From assembly GCA_035527455.1 (NCBI GenBank), contig DATLAN010000447.1, positions 1 to 19,203 of the forward strand: 19,203 nucleotides of DNA, read 5' to 3'. Made by a program: the position numbers and the translations under genes. Shown here piece after piece: positions 9,203 to 15,081 of the stretch; position 1 is the first letter of the stretch, and each line of letters opens with the position of its first letter. This stretch comes from DATLAN01 sp035527455 (GTDB lineage Bacteria > Planctomycetota > Planctomycetia > Pirellulales > Thermoguttaceae). A model generated the notes under the pieces. The model made no database searches, was not told the DNA's origin, and saw only the letters and a program-made list of their open reading frames with translations.

Positions 9203-9270
9203 CACGGTTGAAAAGGGGATCCCATCGAATGGCATGGGTGCCGGGGCGTCGCGCACGCGAGCATGGGTGA
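9199..9270 (+). pseudogene. Truncated duplicate of the GH95 gene start
   Basis: ATGA overlap with the GH95 stop, GGAGG at 9184-9188, then MTRLKRGSHRMAWV against MTRLKDGCHRMAWV at the GH95 start: 12 of 14 residues and about 34 of 41 bases match, including an unbroken 17-nt run. The upstream 15 nt are also similar. After residue 14 similarity ends and the frame stops at 9268-9270. It appears to be the surviving 5' tip of a tandem copy or paralogue. Confidence 0.65.
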
Positions 9271-9361
9271 CTACGAAGCGGCCATCACAGACTGCGCCAA
9301 AGCCATCGACCTGGAGCCGAACTTAGCCGGGGCCAGTTCACAGCGTTTCAGGCTCGCATGA
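9245..9361 (+). pseudogene. TPR-repeat gene fragment
   Basis: In a different frame from the preceding stub, this stretch reads GVAHASMGDYEAAITDCAKAI then DLEPN, a textbook tetratricopeptide repeat (G-Y/A-A...AI.L.PN pattern), ending at a TGA at 9359-9361. There is no start codon or signal in this frame, so it is a fragment of a larger TPR protein joined to the GH95-like stub, probably at a deletion junction. Confidence 0.5.
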
Positions 9362-9527
9362 GGCGAGGCGGAAGACAGGCAAGTAGCAGACGCAAGGCGC
9401 TGATGCGCTGCGCCCTCACGCCTGAGCATCGCGGCGCGACCGTCGCCCTCACGCGAACGCCAGGCCAGCCTGCTGGCCCGGAAGGAGCACCGAGGAATGC
9501 AGACTCAGTGGAATGGGGGCGCCCTCA
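9362..9527. other. Short non-coding spacer
   Basis: No recognisable gene. The only structure seen is a 6-bp perfect stem with a 4-nt loop (GGCCAG CCTG CTGGCC) at 9463-9478, without a T-run, so I do not call it a terminator. Confidence 0.4.
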
Positions 9528-10514
9528 ATGAAAACCCGGAAGGCACCATTTGTCTCTGCCATCACCGTTGTCCTCATGACACAAACGGCTGGCGCGCTTG
9601 ATCTTGCCGTTCCCGTCGGCGGAGATATCCAGAAGGCCGTCGATGCAGTGTCCTCGGCCGGCGGCGGGTCGGTCACTCTGGCCGCGGGTGTCCATCAGAT
9701 AGACCGTCCGATACGCATAAGGAGCCATATCACACTGAGCGGCAAAGGAAGCGCTCTTACGACGATCAAGACAAGCAAGGCCATCAAATTGGTTGAACAA
9801 GCTTCCGAAGGCTTGAGGAAAGTCACTATCCGGGACCTCAGTATTGCGGGCGTGCCTGTTCATGGGTCCCACGCCATTCTCATCGTGTCTTACAAAAGAG
9901 AGCACAGGAACATCACGCTCCTGAATGTGCATGCATCACAGACGGGATGGGGAGTCCATATCAAGGGGGCCGATGGCGTCAGGATCGAGAATTGCGAATT
10001 CGCCAGGAACGGCGCCAAAGGCAAGGAAGGGTATGCGCACAACCTCTACCTGAGAAGATGCAAGAACGCCTTGGTCAGCAACACCAAGATGAACGGCTCA
10101 ACATCCGGAAACGGGTGCAACATCTCATACAGCCAGAACATAACGATCGACAGCTGCGAGGTCCTCGACAACTACTTCCGGGGGGTCCGAGCCGCAGACT
10201 CGGACGGGTATACTGTGAGGAACTCGAGAATCGGCAGAAACGGCAGGGTCGGGCTGCTTGCCAACAGGGAGAAGGCCCCCACCAAGAACATCCGCTTCGA
10301 GAACAACATCGTGTTTGAAAATGGCGCGGAGGGGATCCAGGCCAAGAGGGGTGTAACCGGCAGTGTGACCGGGTGCAGGTCCTTCAACAACAAGGGCGCC
10401 GACTTCGACCTCAACAGCAGCATAAGGCAGAAGGGCAATAGCACGGCGGCCGTGCCGGTGAAGCCCCGAAAGGCGCCGGACGCCGACCGACCTGCGACAC
10501 AAGGGCCCAAATAG
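9528..10514 (+). CDS. Secreted right-handed parallel beta-helix protein
   Basis: From the ATG at 9528 this is 328 aa with a signal peptide (MKTRKAPFVSAITVVLMTQTAGA). The ATG at 9513 is in frame, but GGGGG at 9515-9519 spaces better to 9528. The mature protein opens with DIQKAVDAVSSAGGGSVTL, the common entry cap of pectate-lyase-3/NosD-type beta-helices. At least eight coils follow with regular I.N...N and V.I..C spacing (for example VRIENCEFARNG, ITIDSCEVLDN, IRFENNIVFENG). There is no catalytic motif I can assign, so lyase, hydrolase or pure binding roles are all open. The C-terminal 25 residues are Pro/Lys/Ala-rich and disordered-looking. It is separated from the GH95 gene by debris and faces the sulfatase tail-to-tail. 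Confidence 0.82.
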   Translation: MKTRKAPFVSAITVVLMTQTAGALDLAVPVGGDIQKAVDAVSSAGGGSVTLAAGVHQIDRPIRIRSHITLSGKGSALTTIKTSKAIKLVEQASEGLRKVTIRDLSIAGVPVHGSHAILIVSYKREHRNITLLNVHASQTGWGVHIKGADGVRIENCEFARNGAKGKEGYAHNLYLRRCKNALVSNTKMNGSTSGNGCNISYSQNITIDSCEVLDNYFRGVRAADSDGYTVRNSRIGRNGRVGLLANREKAPTKNIRFENNIVFENGAEGIQAKRGVTGSVTGCRSFNNKGADFDLNSSIRQKGNSTAAVPVKPRKAPDADRPATQGPK

Positions 10515-10541
10515 CGTTCCACCTCTCCCTCACGCGCTCAG

Positions 10542-10575
10542 CCCCCTCGCCCGCCCTTGCCTCGGGGGAGGGGTG
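10542..10575. repeat. GC-rich intergenic repeat, copy 1
   Basis: Contains the shared core CCCTTGCCTCGGGGGAGGG flanked by CCCCTC and GAGGGG arms that can form a 6-bp stem. It lies between two convergent genes, where it could also act as a bidirectional transcription barrier. Confidence 0.7.
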
Positions 10576-10617
10576 CCGGGCGACCCGTCCTGCACCGGGC
10601 AGTCCCATCCGGCGCCG

Positions 10618-12045
10618 CTACTCCTTCCACTTGCCGATGTCCGGCCGCTTCGGGGCCGGGCCGTGGAAGCGGGCGCCCTTGCCGATCCGGTCGTAGTCGC
10701 CGATGTCATTGCTCGCCTGCTCGGCCAGGGCGAGGAGGCGCCGGACGACATCGGGATTCTTGTCGGCCACGTCGCGGCTCTCGCCGATGTCGGCCTGGAG
10801 ATCGAAGAGCATCGGCTTGGGGATCGCGATCACGTCTTCCTTCTTGATGTGCCCGCCCCATCGGGGCGCCCACGGCGGCTGGGCTGCTCGCGGCAGGTGG
10901 AGTTTCCATCGGCCCGATCGCACGGCCTGCAGGTGCGTGTGCTGGTAGTAGTAGAACGCTCTGGTGGGGCTGGCCGCCCCTTTCACGCCGTGCAGCAGCG
11001 CCGTGATATCGTGCCCGTCGATCACGCGGTCGTCGGGCACCTTGCCGCCAGCCAGCTTCGCCAGCGTCGGCAGGAGGTCCATCGTCGTCGCGATCTCATC
11101 GCAGGTCGTCCCGGCCGGCACCCGGCCGGGGGCGCGCACGATGCACGGCACGCGGAGGCCGCCCTCCCAGGTGGAGGTCTTCGCCCCCCGCAAGGGCTTG
11201 GCCGAGCCGCCGTGAGCCTTCCTCAGCTCCCACGGACCGTTGTCGCTGGTGAAGATCACGTACGTGTCCTCGTCCAGGCCGAGCTCCTTGATCGTGTCGA
11301 GGATGCGCCCCGCGCTCCAGTCGAGCTCCTCGATCACGTCGCCGTACAGCCCGCGCCTGGACTTACCCCGGAACTTCGCTGACACCCCCAGCCGCGTGTG
11401 CGGCATGGTGTGAGGCAGGTACACGAAGAAGGGCTTCTCGCCGCTCCTGCGGATGAACGCGACCACCTCCTCGGTGTACCGCTGGGTGAGCGTGTTCATG
11501 TCGGCCCGGTTCTCGATGACCTTCTCGTTCCGCAGCAGGTTCACGATGCTGTCGTTGCTGGTCGGCGTGCCGAAGAAGTAGTCGAACCCCTGCCTTGTGG
11601 GCAGCAGTTCCGGCGCGTAGCCCTTCTGCCGGTGGCCCGCCAGGTCCCACTTGCCGAAGCACGCCGTCGTGTAGCCGGCGGCCTTGAGAATCTCCGCGAT
11701 GGTGATCTCCCGGCTGTGCAGGTACGGGTGGATGTCGACGCGGTTGTCCTTCTTAGCCACACGCAGCGGATAGCAGCCAGTCATCAGCGCCGCCCGCGAG
11801 GGGCCGCAGACGGTCTGGGCGTAGAAGCTGGCGAACTTCCTCCCCTCGACCGCCATGCGGTCCAGCCGCGGGGTGCGGATCTTCTCCGAGCCGAAGCACC
11901 CCACGTCGTTGTAGCCCTGGTCGTCGGTGAAGATGATCACGAAGTTGGGGCGGCGCTTCTCGGCCTGGGCCGACCTAGCCACCCGCGGCAGGGCCGCTCC
12001 GGCCACGCACAGGCCGAGGGACTTCAGAAACTCACGTCGTTGCAT
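10618..12045 (-). CDS. Type I (formylglycine-dependent) sulfatase, S1 family, exported
   Basis: This 475 aa protein begins with a Tat-type signal (QRREFLKSLGLCVAGAALP). PNFVIIFTDDQG (33-44) supplies the metal-binding Asp41-Asp42. CGPSRAALMTG (80-90) is the C-x-P-S-R signature, where Cys80 is oxidised to formylglycine. GKWDLAGH and SDNGPWELRKAHGGS are further active-site blocks, followed by the usual C-terminal ID.GHDITALLHG region. It should hydrolyse sulfate esters, by context on a glycan; the S1 subfamily and sugar position cannot be told by eye. Formylglycine maturation (FGE or anSME) is not encoded here. It is transcribed opposite to all its neighbours, so it is its own unit. AAGGAG (12054-12059, minus strand) sits 8 nt before the ATG. 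Confidence 0.95.
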   Translation of the reverse strand: MQRREFLKSLGLCVAGAALPRVARSAQAEKRRPNFVIIFTDDQGYNDVGCFGSEKIRTPRLDRMAVEGRKFASFYAQTVCGPSRAALMTGCYPLRVAKKDNRVDIHPYLHSREITIAEILKAAGYTTACFGKWDLAGHRQKGYAPELLPTRQGFDYFFGTPTSNDSIVNLLRNEKVIENRADMNTLTQRYTEEVVAFIRRSGEKPFFVYLPHTMPHTRLGVSAKFRGKSRRGLYGDVIEELDWSAGRILDTIKELGLDEDTYVIFTSDNGPWELRKAHGGSAKPLRGAKTSTWEGGLRVPCIVRAPGRVPAGTTCDEIATTMDLLPTLAKLAGGKVPDDRVIDGHDITALLHGVKGAASPTRAFYYYQHTHLQAVRSGRWKLHLPRAAQPPWAPRWGGHIKKEDVIAIPKPMLFDLQADIGESRDVADKNPDVVRRLLALAEQASNDIGDYDRIGKGARFHGPAPKRPDIGKWKE

Positions 12046-12053
12046 AGTTACTT

Positions 12054-12059
12054 CTCCTT
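12054..12059 (-). promoter_or_regulatory. Ribosome binding site of the sulfatase
   Basis: AAGGAG read on the minus strand, 8 nt ahead of the ATG at 12045-12043. It confirms the chosen start, which is also exactly where the Tat signal begins. Confidence 0.75.
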
Positions 12060-12133
12060 GGGGGTGTCACCGCCGGCCGGCCGACGGGCCGCGGCGAATG
12101 ATCACTTCCGGGTACGTGTCGGCGGACCCGCGC

Positions 12134-12366
12134 TGACCTGCCCCCGATTCTTGTGCCAACCTGAATGAGAGTCAAGTTGCCATCTCCTGCGTGCGCTGCG
12201 GAGGGTGAGGCGTAGCCGTACCCCGAGTAGCACACGTCGCCGCGAACGCCGCGGGCGTCATCCAATCCAGGGCACTGTGTGGTCGGTGATGACCGTAATC
12301 CAGCCGCCAACGGTCCACGACATGGGTCGCTTTGGCGAGGCTGAGGAACAGTTCGCCGGACATGCT
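12134..12366 (-). mobile_element. Remnant of an IS3-family insertion sequence (3' end)
   Basis: The minus strand encodes the last part of an IS3-type transposase (see the pseudogene entry) and then runs about 38 nt to a TGACCTGCCCCC end at 12134, which has the TG...CA terminus typical of IS3-family inverted repeats. The 5' part of the element, OrfA and the other terminal repeat are absent. Confidence 0.6.
12172..12366 (-). pseudogene. C-terminal fragment of an IS3-family transposase (rve_3 domain)
   Basis: Read on the minus strand: GELFLSLAKATHVVDRW then RLDYGHHRPHSALDWMTPAAF. This is the characteristic end of the DDE integrase core in IS3 elements (ELF.SL.EA...W...YN..RPHSSLGY.TP.EF). The sequence upstream in this frame (from about 12370) no longer resembles a transposase. 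It lacks the DDE catalytic residues except what may sit in this last helix, so it is inactive. Confidence 0.7.
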
Positions 12367-12440
12367 CTGTGTGTGAGTCCATGTAGGCACGGAAGTGGCT
12401 CGGAGGCACGTGACTTCCAGCCGCCTAGTCACCCTCCCGC

Positions 12441-12473
12441 CCCCTCACCCGCCCTTGCCTCGGGGGAGGGGTG
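12441..12473. repeat. GC-rich intergenic repeat, copy 2
   Basis: Same core as copy 1, with CCCCTC and GAGGGG arms. It lies about 75 nt beyond the transposase remnant. Confidence 0.7.
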
Positions 12474-12540
12474 GGGGTAGGATCCGCGGGGAGACGCGGC
12501 CGTGTGACCATCGTCGCATCCCGGCCGTCTCTCACACCGT

Positions 12541-12572
12541 GCCCTCGCCCGCCCTTGCCTCGGGGGAGGGAT
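12541..12572. repeat. GC-rich intergenic repeat, copy 3
   Basis: Same core, in the same orientation, about 100 nt after copy 2. One base differs in the right arm (GAGGGA). Confidence 0.7.
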
Positions 12573-12608
12573 GACCGCCTCCCCACCTGTGCCGCGCCGA
12601 AGAAGTGC

Positions 12609-12636
12609 TTGTTGAGCCCCAAGTGCCTGATACAAT
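12609..12636 (+). promoter_or_regulatory. Possible promoter of the DUF1593 gene
   Basis: TTGTTG and TACAAT with a 16-nt spacer, about 75 nt before the gene. It is the best sigma70-like pair in this gap, but one such match is expected by chance. Confidence 0.25.
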
Positions 12637-12654
12637 CGTGGGAAAGACCCACGA
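12636..12654 (+). promoter_or_regulatory. Perfect stem-loop in the DUF1593 leader
   Basis: TCGTGGG AAAGA CCCACGA forms a 7-bp perfect stem with a 5-nt loop directly after the putative -10 box. As DNA it could be an operator, as RNA a 5' stabilising hairpin. No T-run follows, so it is not an obvious terminator. Confidence 0.35.
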
Positions 12655-12711
12655 CGGTCGTAGGCTGGAATTCATCCGGGATGTCCTGCGCTACGATTCA
12701 TCCACGGACCC

Positions 12712-14199
12712 ATGAGTGCCATGCGAACTGTTCTCGCCATCCTGTTCGCCGCCGTCTCGATGCACGCCGCGAGGTTGGAAGCCAAGCCATCACAGCGGCC
12801 GCGCTTGATTATCCTGGCCGACATGGGGAACGAACCCGATGAAGAGCAGCAAATGGCCCACATGCTGGTCAACTGCAATGAGTTTGACCTGGAAGGCCTG
12901 ATCGCGGTCACGGGCAAGTTCCTCAATGAGCATGCTGACAAACCGTTCAAGCGTGTCGTTCACCCCGAGTTGTTTCACAGGCTGATCGACGGCTACGCCG
13001 AGGTGGAAGCGAACCTGCGGTTGCACGCCGATGGCTGGCCGACCGCCGCGCATCTGCACAGCATCGTCCGACCGGGACAGGCAAAGTACGGCCTGGCAGA
13101 TGTCGGCAAAGGGAAGTCATCGGCGGGATCACTGCTGATCGTGCAAGCCCTCCTGAAAGACGATCCGCAACCGCTGAACGTTGTCGTCAACGCCGGATCC
13201 AACACGCTGGCGCAGGCCCTGACCGACGTGCGGGCCGCGCACTCGGGCGAAGCCCTAGAGGCGATCATCCGCAAACTTCGTGTGTTTGAGAACGGGGCAC
13301 AGGACAATTGCGGTGCGTGGATCTGTCGCGAGTTTCCTTCGATCCACTGGATCCGAAGTAACCACCAGACGTACGGCTATATGGGGCAGTCCAGGAACAG
13401 CGAGCGAGCCGCCGGACCCTACTGCTGGAAGCCGTACCCCCGCACCCATCAGGGCCAGCATCGCTGGGCGGAAGCGCACATCATGCGTGGCCATGGGCCG
13501 CTCGGTGAACGCTATCCCTATCGGTTCGGGGGGAACGGGTTTCTCGAAGGTGGCGGCACCATCCCGTGGATGGGCCTCGTGAACAAGGGGCTGTACGACG
13601 TCGAGCATCCTCACTGGGGCGGCTGGAGCGGCCGGTTCACCAAGACCAAGCGAAGGAACGTTTGGTCTCGCCACGCCAGTGTGCGCCGCGACGAAGAGGC
13701 CTACGGGAACTTCTCTGTCTACACCGAAGATGCAGATACCTGGACGGACCCGGGTGACGGCACCGTCTACGAAGGCATCTTCGCGCCCGTCTGGCGATGG
13801 CGAAAGGCCATGCTTCACAACTGCCAGGCGCGATTCGATTGGTGCGTGAAACCGTATACCGAGGCGAATCACCATCCTGTCGCGGCTGTCAATGGCGATG
13901 TGACGGATGCGGTCGTTCGATGCCGGGCAAGAGCAGGAGACACGCTTCAGTTCGACGCGTCCGGTTCCTCCGACCCGGACAACGACGCCCTGTCCTATCG
14001 CTGGTACGTGTATCCGGAAGCGGGCACGTACGGCGGCAAACTTCCAACCGTGGCCGGCGCGGACGCGCAGCAGTGTGCGTTTCGCGTCCCGGGCGACGCC
14101 GCCGGAAAGCAAATCCACCTCATTCTTGAAGTCACCGACGGCAGTAACATCGTCACCTTGACCGATTACCGCCGCGCGGTCATTGACGTCGCACCATAG
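12712..14199 (+). CDS. DUF1593 / Sde182-type secreted protein (nucleoside-hydrolase-like fold plus C-terminal Ig-like domain)
   Basis: This 495 aa protein has a signal peptide (MRTVLAILFAAVSMHAA; the ATG at 12712 or 12721 is equally possible, neither has a strong ribosome binding site). PRLIILADMGNEPDEEQQMAH (30-50) is the DUF1593 entry motif. It echoes the Asp-rich calcium site of nucleoside hydrolases (Asp37, Glu41, Asp43), and LNVVVNAGSNTLAQAL fits the next strand of that fold. From about residue 385 a PKD/Ig-like domain follows (DASGSSDPDNDALSYRWYVY). The family was first noted in a polysaccharide-degrading marine bacterium as a cellulose-binding protein. The reaction is unknown; a glycosidase acting on a plant or algal sugar is a guess. 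It stands alone between two stretches of non-coding debris. Confidence 0.88.
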   Translation: MSAMRTVLAILFAAVSMHAARLEAKPSQRPRLIILADMGNEPDEEQQMAHMLVNCNEFDLEGLIAVTGKFLNEHADKPFKRVVHPELFHRLIDGYAEVEANLRLHADGWPTAAHLHSIVRPGQAKYGLADVGKGKSSAGSLLIVQALLKDDPQPLNVVVNAGSNTLAQALTDVRAAHSGEALEAIIRKLRVFENGAQDNCGAWICREFPSIHWIRSNHQTYGYMGQSRNSERAAGPYCWKPYPRTHQGQHRWAEAHIMRGHGPLGERYPYRFGGNGFLEGGGTIPWMGLVNKGLYDVEHPHWGGWSGRFTKTKRRNVWSRHASVRRDEEAYGNFSVYTEDADTWTDPGDGTVYEGIFAPVWRWRKAMLHNCQARFDWCVKPYTEANHHPVAAVNGDVTDAVVRCRARAGDTLQFDASGSSDPDNDALSYRWYVYPEAGTYGGKLPTVAGADAQQCAFRVPGDAAGKQIHLILEVTDGSNIVTLTDYRRAVIDVAP

Positions 14200-14283
14200 G
14201 CGGGGCGGCCGGGGACTAACTAGCAAGCATCGAATCGCGTCAGGGGTTCCGACCGGCCGTCCTCCATCTCGTAGCGTCCCTGC

Positions 14284-14314
14284 TCCCCTCCGCCCTTGCC
14301 TCGGGGGAGGGGTG
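14284..14314. repeat. GC-rich intergenic repeat, copy 4
   Basis: Same 19-nt core and CCCCTC/GAGGGG arms as copies 1 and 2, in the same orientation, about 85 nt after the DUF1593 stop. Confidence 0.7.
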
Positions 14315-14336
14315 GGATTACGATGCGAAGCATTAG

Positions 14337-14370
14337 CCGATTCTGCCATAACACCTGATACAAGAATCGG
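14337..14370. repeat. Inverted repeat (8-bp arms) beside repeat copy 4
   Basis: CCGATTCT and AGAATCGG are exact reverse complements separated by 18 nt. The loop contains CCTGATACA, a box that recurs beside repeat copy 3 at 12626-12635. Confidence 0.4.
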
Positions 14371-14803
14371 GAAGGGATCAGTCGCGGAACGTAGACGCTT
14401 TCGAACCCGGTCAAAGGCCCTCCATCGTTTCTGTCGGCGAGATCTTCCTACGCACAGTGTGGACCACGGTTGCACGTGGAGTCCAGGTGGAAGGGTGTCG
14501 AGACCGACGGGCTTGACGGCGCTGCGTTCGACGCCATTCTCTGCATCGCAGGTGGCCCTAATGCCGGGCGCAGCGTCGGCTCCGTTTGGATAGCGTGTTG
14601 CCACAGAGCCGCGCTCAGGTGCGGCAGAGGGCATTCACTATCGCCAGAATGCCCGCTTGGACCGCTTGTGGAAGGTTACTCCAGGCCTCGACGACAAGGG
14701 CCAGCCCGGCGTCGTCTGCCACAAGCGGCGCCCAGTGAGGCGCCCAGCGTTGCTGGCTGGAACCGTAAGTCTTGACAGGAAAATGGGTTACAGATTGCGC
14801 CGA

Positions 14804-14868
14804 CCGGTTTCGAAAACCGGCGTGCCCTTTTTGGGTACCGGCGGTTCGAATCCTCCCCCTCTCCGCCA
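14804..14868 (+). tRNA. 3' fragment of a tRNA-Ser(CGA), possible integration (att) site remnant
   Basis: The anticodon arm is intact: CCGGT, loop TTCGAAA with anticodon CGA at 14811-14813, then ACCGG. A serine-type long variable arm follows (GTGCCC TTTTT GGGTAC, 14822-14838), then a T-arm with TTCGAAT at 14845-14851, and the 3' acceptor strand CCTCTCC, G73 and CCA to 14868. The 5' half is missing: no GGAGAGG acceptor strand or D-arm occurs upstream. The T-stem has one mismatch (C14842 with T14854), and an extra C (14857) precedes the acceptor strand, so it cannot be a working tRNA. A 3' tRNA piece of this extent is what tyrosine-integrase insertion into a tRNA gene leaves at the far end. Confidence 0.7.
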
Positions 14869-15081
14869 GATCTGCCGATGAGCCCCTGGCTTGACGGGCG
14901 CTGGGGGTTGGTCTGATTGGCTCGGCCGGTGGCGGGAGGCTGTTGCCGGCCGGCTGCTTCGGCGTCTGCCCTTTGGTCCCGGAAGCCCCTCGCAGAAGTG
15001 CTTGCTGCAGGCCGTCGGTTCGGTTATTCCTGTAGGTGGCGGCCGCCGATCGAACCCGCGGCGGCTCTTCGCGAGGTGAGC

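Larger units (their letters stand above)
14200..14803. other. Long gap without a supported gene
   Basis: Holds repeat copy 4 and the stem-loop at 14337-14370. From about 14380 to 14770 I see only short open frames with no domain, start signal or start-context support. Whether it is decayed coding sequence cannot be judged without a search. Confidence 0.6.

Noticed and set aside
9463..9478. A rho-independent terminator after the GH95 debris
   Set aside because: The stem is only 6 bp and no T-run follows.
13255..14634. A 459-codon minus-strand open frame over the DUF1593 gene
   Set aside because: It is antisense to a clear DUF1593 protein and continues through a non-coding gap and repeat copy 4, with no domain or start signal.
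14380..14770. Possible small genes in the gap before the tRNA fragment
   Set aside because: Several short open frames exist, but none has a start context or domain. One runs through the tRNA fragment itself, a common source of false proteins.
14772..14777. Perfect TTGACA just before the tRNA fragment
   Set aside because: No -10-like hexamer lies 16-18 nt downstream, so it is not called as a promoter.
14804..14868. A functional tRNA-Ser
   Set aside because: No D-arm or 5' acceptor strand can be found upstream, the T-stem is mismatched and there is an extra base before the acceptor strand. It is called a fragment.
14917..15081. A 55-residue N-terminal extension of the 15082 gene from a TTG
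   Set aside because: It would bury the signal peptide, and the ribosome binding site lies just before the ATG at 15082.
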